Below are positions 11,301 through 21,090 of a DNA stretch of 64,000 bases, in pieces. The notes under the pieces were generated by a model, which saw only the letters and a list, made by a program, of their open reading frames with translations, was not told the DNA's origin and searched no databases. The stretch comes from Aricia agestis (lineage: Eukaryota > Arthropoda > Insecta > Lepidoptera > Lycaenidae). Where the stretch lies: positions 4,967,501 to 5,031,500 of the forward strand of contig NC_056419.1 in the NCBI RefSeq assembly GCF_905147365.1. Reading direction: 5' to 3'. Every line of letters begins with the position of its first letter. The first letter of the stretch is position 1. Both the position numbers and the translations under genes were made by a program.

Positions 11301-13750
11301 GTCGAAATTCGACCTTAGTTTCAAGGACATTAGGACTACTACCTATATTTTGTAAAAGATATTGACTTTATCATATTTTTTTTCAACTCTTGTCTCTGGG
11401 ACTAATGGCCTCAGCTGATCTCAGACTGGCTGTGTAAGCATTGTCTAATAGTATCTTAGATTCAATAAAAAAACTTTAATCCATTTTCAATTTATAAAAG
11501 AGTATAATTCGTATGTATAGGCTTGTCACTCAAAAATCTTTCATTTCTCATGTGTGTGTGTTATGTTTTATTTGTTAAAAAAATGTATGATAAAACCATA
11601 ATTTTAAAATAATATTAGTTCGATGCACTCCTTCACCATATAAACTATAGCTGTGCAAAATTTCATGCACCTACGTTTCCCCATTTTTCGTAAAAAGGGT
11701 TACAAAGTTTTTCGTTCGCGTATTAATATTATGATACCGCACGCGTATCTAAACTATGAGCGATGCTAAACCCAAAGTACCGCAGTGTCGTCCTGTATTT
11801 TCGCAGTAGTCAGTACGGTTTAGGAGACCATACGTTGTCTTTATACATTGTGTACGACAATATGTTTTAAATTGCATGTTTTGAAATTCTTATACTTTCT
11901 TGATTTGAGCATATTTTACTTTGCTAATTGCTAATTTTGCTATTTCATAATTACACGCCGTCTTAGGATTATGAACCGAACGAATGTATGAATGAACTGG
12001 TGAGTATACTGTATCCATAAAATATTATTCAGTTTGTGTACTGGTTTTTACTATTATTTTTTTATTGTAAAATACGCATTGTCGCTGCGAACCGTATTAT
12101 ACGGCAAACAAAATATCTCACACATTAAACGGCTATGCGCTATCTTATATCTCGTTAATCGCTATATTAAAATTTTACTCAATCGGTTTTGCCGTTGAAT
12201 CGTCAAAAGGTAATAGACTCAAACTATTTCTGATTTATCATTCACTTTCTCATCGTTATTACAAACGACAAAATGTGTCTGTTACTACTTAACGCTTAAA
12301 CCGCCTAAAACATGGGTGAAATTAATTTTTATTTTATAACTAGAGGACGCCGGCAACTCTGTTGTGCCAAAATTTGTTTATCGCGTGGAAACCGTAAATT
12401 TTTCCGGGATAAAAAGTATCCTATGTCCTTTCCCGAGACTCAAGTTATCTGCATACCAAATTTCAGCAAAATCGGTCAAGCGGTCTGGGCGTGTAGAGGT
12501 AACAGACATATACGTCTGTCTGTCTGTTTCTCCTTCACATTTTCGCATTGATAATATTAGTATGGAAGTATGGATACAAAATAGTGGGACTACGATTAGC
12601 AGCAACAAACTTATAACGTTACAGCGCATCCAGAACCTCTACCGTCCGTCGATGGAGGCGTCGCCGCGCCGGGCCCCGCCCCCCGTGGTCCCGCCCCCCG
12701 ACCCTCCCCCCAAATACACGCCCCCACCGTCATACAGTACCGCGACCGGCGCACGATTGCTGAACACGCTGCGACGTAGTTTCCGCACGCTGCGCAGGTA
12801 TGTTTACTGAGAACTGTGATGTAAAATAAACGGTGAATGTAGACTCTCAAGTGTAGTGCAGTGTCGAGGCTAGTGATGAAATCAATGAGTCCAAACTAAA
12901 TTTTCGTATAATAATCCAAAAAGTAGTCCAAACTTGTAACGTGCTAGATTCGTCTTCTATCGCGTTGTCACTGACGTGGTAGAATTGTCGCTATAGACGA
13001 TAAATTTAAAGGTGTGAAAGCTTTCAACAATTATGAAGATAAATATTTTTCTAAGCAAAGTTTGGATTTTAACGCTCAACTCAAAATATCAAAAAAAATA
13101 CTTCAAGCCCACACAGTTTGCTCAACGTGCAAACTGTGTGGGCTTGAAGTATTTTTTTCGACGTTCGCGTTATCAGTTTGTCAAAAATTATAAAGCATAC
13201 AAAACTGTATTATAATTTATTTAATCTATTCAATTTCAGGATAACGTCATCCCGCATCGAGAACGACGACGGCCATGCACCAATCACGTTAAGCGAAAGC
13301 GTCGAAAGACATTCCGAGCCGCCAATCACAAGCGACTATCTACCTCAAGATCCGCCTATATTGACCAATTACCTATCAGAACCGCCTATATTGAGAAACG
13401 AGATGCGACATTCAACGCCATCTATCGTACGTAATCAAACTTTACCTAGTTCTCGTAACGAAACCACACATGGAACGCCTAATATTCGTACGTCAAGTAA
13501 CCAAACGCCTAATATTCAGCCATCCAACGAAGCGCCTAGTCAGGATATACGTAGTCAAGTAACGCCAACTATACTACGTCACGAATCAGAATTCACAAGA
13601 GCGCATTTACGCCGCTCGTTTTTGAGGGCGGAGTCTTTACGCAATGTGCGTGCGAGTTTGCGGCGCAGTTTGCGTTGTACACGCAGCGGGAGTCATGAAA
13701 GGTTAGTTAGGAATGCCGAGCCTTTGGCTACTAGAGCTACGCTTATATGA
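2201..13750 (+). CDS. Atypical SLC6-family transporter (3' part of gene, 12 exons)
   Basis: Exons: 2201-2331, 3965-4243, 5259-5449, 6548-6685, 7633-7867, 8567-8751, 9076-9270, 9671-9892, 10128-10195, 10562-10688, 12625-12797, 13240-13750 (TGA). Each has AG/GT borders and the phases join without a break (2455 coding bases in view). The protein is a polytopic membrane carrier of the Na+/Cl- symporter fold. GIPLFTLHLCLGQ and WRISPILQGIG match the TM2 and loop signature of SLC6, and FHNEVL followed by a hydrophobic segment ending in KGIRSYGK matches the start of TM4-TM5. Further hydrophobic segments follow up to exon 10562-10688. The cytoplasmic tail is long, proline-rich, then Ser/Thr/Arg-rich. 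The TM1 signature is strongly altered, so the substrate is unknown and transport may be modified. The insect bedraggled-type SLC6 proteins are a possible match, by memory only. The first coding exons are not seen; the first exon found starts in phase 2. Confidence 0.85.
2425..2592 (+). repeat. Dispersed retroelement tail, copy 2 (5'-truncated)
   Basis: Shares AAAAAGTATCC, CGGGTCTCAAAGTATCTCC, TCAAAATCGATTTAG and the terminal TAATATTAGTAC with the family at 668. It lies in the intron after the TM1 exon of the transporter. Confidence 0.7.
3720..3880 (+). repeat. Diverged copy of the tail repeat
   Basis: ACCAAAATCCGTTTATCGTG, GCGATAAAAACAATTC, ATCAAAATTTGTTCAGCG follow the same order as the 668 family but are strongly diverged. 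It ends less than 100 bp before the acceptor of exon 3965. Confidence 0.5.
4792..4868 (+). repeat. Degenerate tRNA-derived sequence
   Basis: TATAGCTCAGTTGGTAG is a good polymerase III A box and GGGTTCGAATCCC a good B box at tRNA spacing, but the acceptor-stem bases do not pair well (about three of seven mismatched or wobble). This is read as a tRNA pseudogene or SINE head, not a working tRNA. It lies in a transporter intron. Confidence 0.6.
5143..5232 (+). repeat. LINE/SINE 3' tail (GTTGTCTGGTA family), copy 1
   Basis: CGTTGTCTGGTACCCGTAAC, CAAGTCCTTCAGGTTC, ACCACGGGGCCAGACTGAC and a terminal TATTATTATTATTA run. The same block recurs at 33620-33715. Confidence 0.8.
5885..6146 (-). mobile_element. 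Helitron-like/non-autonomous element fragment with internal inverted duplications
   Basis: Carries GATCTATCAACGCACAGCCC, GGGCTGAAATTTGGCATGCA, GATGCCTACGTCATA, CCCCAAGGGGTTAAAATAGG and AAGCCGCGGGCAAAAGCTCG, the same order (complemented) as the element split at 41499-42790. Here the middle contains two extra back-to-back inverted copies of its own flanks. Confidence 0.7.
6775..7255 (+). repeat. Minisatellite of about 100-bp units in a transporter intron
   Basis: Four diverged units begin near 6883, 6978, 7082 and 7187. Each has AAAATACT(C/A)G.TGATTT.GCGTTG, then CTATCCGGACTTACCCTGTA and CGAATTTACCCTG. The same phrase recurs in two further introns of this gene (9359-9560 and 10315-10520). Confidence 0.8.
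8158..8515. other. CpG-rich intronic block of unknown origin
   Basis: Base use changes sharply to CpG-rich sequence (GCCGAACTTCGGTCGAACG, GGGCCCGGGGGC) within an AT-rich transporter intron and ends about 50 bp before the acceptor of exon 8567. Its reading frames show no known protein. It could be an old mobile element. Confidence 0.4.
9359..9570. mobile_element. Foldback copy of the CCGGACTTACCCTG repeat
   Basis: The left half holds GGATTCAGGGTAAGTCCAGA; the right half holds AATCCGGATTTACCCTGGAT, making an imperfect inverted repeat about 150 bp across. It lies between transporter exons 9076 and 9671. It may be the source element from which the tandem arrays grew. Confidence 0.6.
10315..10520 (+). 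repeat. Short-unit minisatellite (TACCCTGTATCCG) in a transporter intron
   Basis: About ten diverged ~20-bp units of the type TATTTACCCTGTATCCGGAC follow an entry phrase AAAATACTCACTGATTTAGC shared with the array at 6775. Confidence 0.8.
10747..11204. mobile_element. Rearranged MITE, family C copy 1
   Basis: CATAAAGTTAATATAC, CTAGCGGAATAGAG, CCGAGCTGTCAAACGAAACC and TTTGTTTCTCTATT match family C at 32474-32683. This copy is interrupted by a fragment ending CCTCCTCGTTTTTTGGAAGT, and its right end is folded into a palindrome around 11157 with arms of about 45 bp (CGTTACGCTTAGTGCGGTC and its complement). Confidence 0.7.
11620..11720 (+). repeat. Retroelement tail fragment
   Basis: CTGTGCAAAATTTCATGCAC, CTACGTTTCCCCATTTTTCG and GGGTTACAAAGTTTTTCG followed by TATTAATATTATGAT read like a non-LTR tail. 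Only one copy was noticed in this window. The rest of the intron, 11205-12339, shows nothing else recognised. Confidence 0.45.
12340..12565 (+). repeat. Dispersed retroelement tail, copy 3
   Basis: Clear family member (GGCAACTCTGTTGTGCC, TTATCGCGTGGAA, AAAAAGTATCCTATGTCC, AGCAAAATCGGTCAAGCGG, TAATATTAGTATGGA). It sits in the intron before the first tail exon of the transporter, ending about 60 bp before its acceptor. Confidence 0.8.
12625..13750 (+). CDS. C-terminal tail exons of the SLC6-like transporter
   Basis: Two exons (12625-12797 and 13240-13750) encode a roughly 227-residue cytosolic tail with no membrane segment. The first is proline-rich and holds two PPxY motifs, PPKY and PPSY, a few residues apart, which is the ligand type bound by WW domains of Nedd4-class ubiquitin ligases. 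The second is rich in Ser, Thr, Pro and Arg, with a repeated DPPILTNYL / EPPILRNEM pattern and short TPNI repeats, and ends in Arg-rich LRRSFLRAESL/LRRSLRC stretches. No known domain is recognised. The function as a trafficking tail is inferred. Confidence 0.75.
13091..13159. repeat. Perfect hairpin in a transporter intron
   Basis: AATACTTCAAGCCCACACAG and its exact complement form arms of about 29 bp around a 9-base loop (CTCAACGTG). It lies about 80 bp before the acceptor of the last exon. Confidence 0.9.
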
Positions 13751-14791
<1,041 letters not shown>

Positions 14792-15736
14792 TATTGACGT
14801 CTCATAATAATAGCGAAGACTTATGAATATTTTGTGGTAATACAATTACATAGTAATAATAATTATTATAACTTTAGCGGTAGTTATACATTTTATACGA
14901 ATATGTACTTATATCTTTAAATTAGAAATAATAATTTTGTATTGCTGTTTGCGGAAAGTAGCTTACAATTTGTGCATTTAGTACTCTTATTAGAATATAG
15001 TAATGTGATTTTAGAATTTACAAGAAATTGGCAAAATGCACAATAATTAAGACACATTTTATGTAAGACAATAATATTATGTAATATTCAGAATGACTAT
15101 TGTAAGAGAAAATGAATTTTCAATAAGCCCCAAAATAAATTTTGCAGACAAGTTCGGTTTACAATGGGAATAAAAAGATACAAAACGTGTTTTTCAAATC
15201 ACAATAAATAATTAGTTTTAAAAATATTTATGTTCTAGTAAGTACAATTTTTGTGCTGAAATAAAGTAGCTATGTTAAAGTAAAACTACAAGTCATTTTT
15301 GCCGAGTATTTTTTTTACTAAAATCATATTTTTATTAAATTTTAGTCCCAAAAAGTAAAAGACAGTTATTTTTTGCAGCTATATAACAACATATCCCTTC
15401 ATCACATTAGCATTTTATTTCTAATAAATGTCAACAGAATGAATTGTATAATTTATTTTTATAACATATATTTGGCTTGAGAGCAATGCGAATCTCTCAA
15501 GTATTTTAATATTATTGTGCAAAACATGATGAATCAAAATTATATTTCATATTAATTAATTTGAAATATTATGGGAAAGTCGTATGAATATTATGAGAAA
15601 GGAACAGCTTAGGTTTAGTATGAGTCTATCTGAATATTTTAACGAAATTTTTATATATTTTAGAATTTTATTAATAAATTAATTAAAATATCGGTTATCC
15701 AACAAGTCTAATGGTCTATTATAGAAAAAATGTTTA

Positions 15737-16079
15737 GGGCGTTCGATGCGTTGAGAGTGTGCCCGGCGCGGGCGGCCGCGACGGTCACCTGTCTCTCGCA
15801 GCGGCCAGTATAATTTCGATCGCGCCGATACCTATGGTTTTTTTTATTGATATAATAACTACCCAACAGACGACGACGCCGACGTGTACAAAGGCGTCAG
15901 CCAATCAGCCCAATTTTCACGTCTAGATTGTTGACCCGTCGCCCGCGGGGTGGGCACCGCTGCACGCGCCGCGTGCGACGGCTGAACCGCCTCACGCAGC
16001 GCTGCTCTATGGGATGACATGAAAGAAGCACGCCTCGCGGGTGGCTGCGCCGGGCGCACTCTTAACGCAGCGAACGCCC
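15737..16079. mobile_element. PIF/Harbinger-like MITE
   Basis: Inverted repeats GGGCGTTCGATGCGTTGAGA and the complement of GCGTTAAGAGTGCGCCCGGC, flanked by TTA at 15734-15736 and 16080-16082. A 3-bp TTA duplication and G-rich ends are typical of PIF/Harbinger elements. The GC-rich interior gives spurious ORFs. Confidence 0.8.
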
Positions 16080-16292
16080 TTACACAACACTTACGTTAAT
16101 CCATATAGCAGTCATTATCCGTCAAGAGGCTTGTCGAACGTATCAGAAAAGGACAGCAATATGGATTGAAGCAAGCGTGGTGAAAATAGTTAAAAGTATA
16201 AAGGGGTTTAGGTGTAAGGCCTTATATTACACTGCCACATGAGGTCTACAATACGATTTTTGGTGACTATCATTAAAATGACATTTAAGGTA

Positions 16293-16959
16293 GGGGAAAC
16301 TGGGGACACTTGGTCCCCCACTTTGATTTTATGATCTCATGTGTACATTTCTTAAGTAATATAACACGTGTTTAGACTCAACGACGCATAATTTAACCAA
16401 GTACCATATGTGTATCGGTAATGGGGATTGTCCATTTTTTTTAATTTTGCTCATTACAAAAACATTTCGAGGAATAAGGTCAGTGATTTTTATAATGAAT
16501 AAGGGATAGTAGCGGGGCTCGATAGTGTATAAAAGGCGATGTTTTGGCCGGTGGCGGCACTTAACGGATGTTGTTCGTAGAGTCCACATCCTGAGGATGC
16601 TCCGGTGTTGGAGCGAAACGTGCGTCGAGGTTTTCAACCTGCATGGTGGTGAGGGGCCTTGCACGGATTTGCCAACATTATTTTTTGTGTGGTGGTGGTG
16701 TTTGCAGGTTCTTGCATGCGAGTGTACGCATAGGCAGTGTGGGAGGAGGGAGGTGCTGTACGCATGCCTATGCGTACACTGACTCATTTACTTAAAGGTG
16801 GAAGTTTATTTCGCGAAATATTGCTAAAAATAATAACAAATTAAATTTTAAGCTATGGATTTCCGCAAAGTAACGCCTAATTCCATTAACTATTTGGTAG
16901 AATTTCCGTAAATTGAGTGTTACATGTGTCCTACAGGGATCTAGTGTCCCCAGTTTCCC
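16293..16959. mobile_element. MITE with GGGGAAACTGGGGACACT ends
   Basis: Ends GGGGAAACTGGGGACACTTG and complement (AGTGTCCCCAGTTTCCC), with TA on both sides (16291-16292, 16960-16961). Inside, AGTGTACGCATAGGCA and its complement TGCCTATGCGTACACT form a second hairpin at 16721-16783. Confidence 0.8.
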
Positions 16960-18027
16960 TACATAATGACAATAAGTGATTATCATTATTATCAAGTATC
17001 AACTTATAAAAAAATACTTATCTGCTTCACAATACATACATAGACATAACTATTCTGTCTACCCTGTCTGCTTTTACCTATCGATGGAAATTGACAAACA
17101 AAGATAGTATTATAATTTTAAATAACTATGAATCCTAACTCCTGAGTTGCCCCATAATAAAAGCGGATTTTTATTTAGTCTTAAGTTGGTGTTAAGCTGA
17201 GCTTACGAATATGTTAAGACTTAACAGTGCTAGTAGATGTAAGATATTAGTTATTGTTGTAGATGATAAAATGATTTTAGTATGTAGTTTAATTGTTGTA
17301 ATAATATAAAGCTGTATTCATTATTTTATTAACAGTAAAACTCAATGATTTTGTAGTATTTTAAATAACTGTAACAATAATTATTAAATGTTAAATAAAT
17401 GTTATGTTCAAATAATTTGCAAGTACAATTAACTATGTTACAATGATTTATTCTAATAGTAATAATCATACATAATAGCCTTTTTAAAATAATAAATGTT
17501 TGTTAGAACATTACCATAATAATTAAAGTACTTTAATAAGTCTGAGTAATAATAATAACATTTTAATGTCTAGGTAATTTTTAATATTTTGCACAAATTA
17601 TTATTACAAATAATTACTTAGTGATGTTCTAGATTTTTAATTTTTAAATCTTAGACCAAAGGAACACAAATACTTCATAAAAGTAAACTTTCAGCTTCAC
17701 AAAATTCTTGCTTGCATGCTTGTCTCTTTGATGTTTGCTTTGATGAATGTACACAAATGATATTTTGAAAATTTTGGTTCATAACTTTTTTTTATGTTAA
17801 AAGGACTACCGGACTAATGCGACATGACCATAGAACTGTCGTTTCACAAACGTCAGTTCTATGAAAGAGACGTGTCGCGACTCGCGTAGTGCGGTCTGAC
17901 CTTAAAAATGTCTTTACTTCAGTCTTGCAGCAAATCTTGTGACCAACATGTCAATATAAGTACCTAAAATTTTTCGTTTTAATTGACCTATATAAAGTAA
18001 AATTTTAGGTACTTAACTTTTTACTTT

Positions 18028-18152
18028 TAAAGGCTGGCAACGCACCTGCAGCTCTTCTGATCTTGCATGTGTCTATGGGCGACGGTAGTTGCTCTTGCTT
18101 TCCATTAGACACGTTTGCTCGTTTGTCCCCTTATTTTATATTAAAAAAAACT
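18028..18152 (+). repeat. LINE 3' end (GGCAACGCACC family), copy 1
   Basis: GGCTGGCAACGCACCTGCAG, TCTTCTGAT, GTGTCTATGGGCGACGG, CGTTTGTCCCCTTATTTTAT, then A-rich. It is shorter than the copies at 27166 and 30888. The flanking region 16964-18027 is AT-rich with no gene seen, apart from a hairpin at about 17955-18018. Confidence 0.8.
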
Positions 18153-19118
18153 TACATCGACATGTTGTGTGTTGATCGACATCCTTTAAGAAACCTATAG
18201 TCCTGACTTAAAAAATCATTCTGTAGAAAATCTTCTCTCTACTTTCCATTTGGTCTAAGTTCTCAGTACTTATAGATAGTTCCTGCACTGCATTTAAAAT
18301 GGTTGCTTTGTCAAAATTTTAGTTTAGTTCTAGTCAAGTAACGTCTGCCACTATTGAAACATCACATTTGAGATTCTTATGTTCGTTTTCAATTCGCCTA
18401 TTTACATTCCAAGTTTTTGTAATTAGATTAAGATTAATAAACGTTTTTATATCAGTCCTTTGTTTTGTCTATCCCCTATTGCTTTCTCTTTAATTTAGTT
18501 GTGGTGTATCTAACTTGTGCATACCCATTACCCAGCATGCGTTGCTATTTGCTACTTGTCGCTTTTACTTGAAAGAAACAAATTATGTATTAGGTTTTAA
18601 CCTGTATTAACTAAAAAGAGGAAGAAATATTATTTTTTAGGCAACAAAGTTAAAACAGATTTCTGAAGTAAATATGAGTTTACAAAAAGTAAAGAATGAT
18701 AAAAATACTAAAAAATAAATCTTATCATATGAAATTAAAGTGTTCTCAGAATCCGCCTATAATTTCTATGCTATCTACATTCATTTGAAAGCGGTACATT
18801 GGCAGTACCACCTGTTATGTACGTAATTTAAATTATTTTCTTTAGTACCAGCATAGAGTATTAGAATCTAATAATCATCATGTATAATTCGTCCATGGCC
18901 GCATGGTACCAACTAATTTGAACTGTACTTTCAAGGGTTTTAGGGTTGGGTTGACAGTTTGCACTCGCTGTCGCTGGGTGTTAAAAACCGAATGAAGGGA
19001 ATATGTATATAAAGTTAAAATATATTGGTCAGTTTTTTTTGTTTTTTTTGTCTATTTGTTTGTCTATTTTGTATGGTCTTTATTATTCAGAACTTTTGGG
19101 CCTATTCAAACATTGAGT
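18153..19118. other. No gene recognised
   Basis: AT-rich intergenic DNA between the LINE tail and the SINE. No long ORF, hairpin or known repeat was identified. Confidence 0.5.
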
Positions 19119-19131
19119 TTGTGCGTGGTTG

Positions 19132-19473
19132 AACGCCTTCGTGGTCTAGTGGTATAGAGCGCGGCTCTTGACTCGGAGGCGTTGGAAACATGTTATTTCC
19201 AAGTTTGGTTAGGACAATGCAGGCTGATCACCTGATTGTCTGACAAGTAAGAAGATCCATGCGTCGGATGGGCATGTAAAAAGTCGGTCCTGCGCCTGAT
19301 CTCTCGCCGGTCGTGTCGGTTTTCCGTCCCACTGGGTTATGAGAGTAAAGGAATAGAGAGTGCTCTTGTGTACTGCGCACACACTTGGGCACTATAAAAT
19401 TACTCCTGCGTAGCTGGCTTGGTTTCAATGAAACCGGCCACCGTCACCGAAACCGGTGTGGGAGCTATTATTA
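19132..19473 (+). mobile_element. tRNA-headed SINE, copy 1, with target-site duplication
   Basis: The head CTTCGTGGTCTAGTGGTATA is tRNA-like (A box), followed by the body (GATCTCTCGCCGGTCGTGTC, TGTACTGCGCACACACTTGG) and the tail ACCGAAACCGGTGTGGG with ATTATT. It is flanked by a 13-bp direct repeat, TTGTGCGTGGTTG, at 19119-19131 and 19474-19486. The B-box region is deleted compared with the copy at 38870. Confidence 0.9.
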
Positions 19474-19566
19474 TTGTGCGTGGTTGTATTTTTTATCCAG
19501 GTCAGCATCTTATAATAGACACTTTAAAATCCCGGCTTACTTAAAGCCTTCCTGAGGGAGAGTCAA

Positions 19567-21088
19567 ATAATCGGCCAAGTGCGAGTGGGACTCGCGCACG
19601 AAGGGTTCCGTACGGTATAGAGCGAAAGTAGACAAAAAAATGTGTTTTTTTGTATGGGAGCCCTCCTTAAACATTTACTTTATTTTAATTTTATTATTAA
19701 TTAGGTACTAAAGTATAAATATAACTAAGGATTTTGTAAAAAAGTCACATTTTTTGTATGGGAGCCCCCCTTAACCCTTTACTGCATATGAAGCCATTTC
19801 TGGCTCTTCAGATTAAAACTTTTTTTCTGACTTTTTTTATAATGAGAATGGATAATATATTTTCACTGCTGTATCAACTACTTCTCCGTGGATCGAAACG
19901 TATTTTTTTGCAGATGGCAAAATATCATCCGCGAATGTAATTTCACTTTTTAGCAGCGCGGGCGCATGAAACAGACGATTACTTCGTCATTAATGCGTCA
20001 TTAATACATTTAATGCGACTTTGGCTACGTATAAAATTTAAAAAAAGTAAAATAGTCATGTGTTAAAAAATCTGATTAAAATGTTCAAAGGTTCTTTTTA
20101 CTTTCCGTAATATTTGTTTTACTATAGATTTGGTTTTTGTGCTATTTTTTCTGAATTTGCCGCGGGAGCCACTTCTGGCTTCGTATGCATTCAATGATCT
20201 TACTTGCATGCTTTTATGGTACGAATAAGTTCGAAAGAACTATCCCTGGTGATGATTTTATTAGTGATAAGTTAGGATCTGACTCGAATAAGGATAAATT
20301 ATCATTTTCTAACTTTCTCTAATTCAAATACAATAAAAGCATGGTTATTGTGGTGATATGTGGAGATCCAACTAGTACTACAATTCTGCATCGCACTATC
20401 GAAGTTTTCTAAACGCGTCGGATAATATACCTATTCATACATATACCACTTCGGCCTGACCGAAAAAACATCCTTGACCAGTCGGAAGGTCTTCCTTTGC
20501 GGCCTCCACCATATAACCACATAGGTAATCCTCGACAAAAATACTCCTACTACATCAAAATTAATAACTATGTTCCGATCGCATATAAAATGTGAAAATT
20601 GTTACGTTTTTTTATGCGTAACCGAAAAAATAAACTGCTTCAAAGACTTTTACAAAGCTAAATTCTGTACTTGTTATGCATACGAAGCCATTAATGGCTT
20701 CTAAAATTATTTTCTAAAATAAGGTAAGTACTAAATTTATTTTCCTAATAATTTTCTTAATTACCCCTTATGAAGCAATATTAACCAGCAAAACATATTT
20801 TTTCTTCATTCTATCATAATTCATGCAATAGAGGGTTAAATATTAACTTTATTTTATTTTTAACCGACTTCCAAAAAACGAGGAGGTTATATTATGTTCG
20901 GCTGTGGATATTTTTTTTTTCAGTATTTGTTGATAAAGCGGCAACAGATATACACAATCTATGAAATTTTCAGAAGTCTAGCTATAGCGGTTCTTGAGTT
21001 ACAGCCTGGAGACAGACAGACAGATGGATGGACAGACAACGAAGTTTTAGTAATAGGGTCCTGTTTTTACCCTTTGGGTACGGAACCC
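19567..21088 (+). repeat. ~450-bp dispersed element (GGCCAAGTGCGAGT family) split by a piggyBac-like insertion
   Basis: Left part 19567-19774 (CGGCCAAGTGCGAGTGGGAC, GGTTCCGTACGG, TGTATGGGAGCCC); right part 20836-21088 (AAATATTAACTTTATTTTA, GCTATAGCGGTTCTTGAG, CCTTTGGGTACGGAACCC). The uninterrupted counterpart at 52619-53074 shows how the halves join. Confidence 0.8.
19775..20835 (+). mobile_element. piggyBac-like element with transposase C-terminal remnant
   Basis: Flanked by TTAA at 19771-19774 and 20836-20839, with ends CCCTTTACTGCAT and its imperfect complement ATGCAATAGAGGG, and subterminal GAAGCCATTTCTGGC / GAAGCCATTAATGGC repeats. Around 20575-20680 the plus strand encodes CENCYVFLCVTEKINCFKDF, which fits the Cys-rich C-terminus of piggyBac transposases. 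No complete transposase ORF is present, so the copy is non-autonomous. Confidence 0.8.
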
Positions 21089-21090
21089 TA

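Noticed and set aside
15859..16059. 66-residue Arg/Ala-rich ORF on the minus strand
   Set aside because: It lies wholly inside the PIF-like MITE and reflects GC-rich sequence.
16329..16787. 152-residue ORF on the minus strand
   Set aside because: It lies within the GGGGAAACTGG MITE, crosses its internal hairpin and shows no domain.
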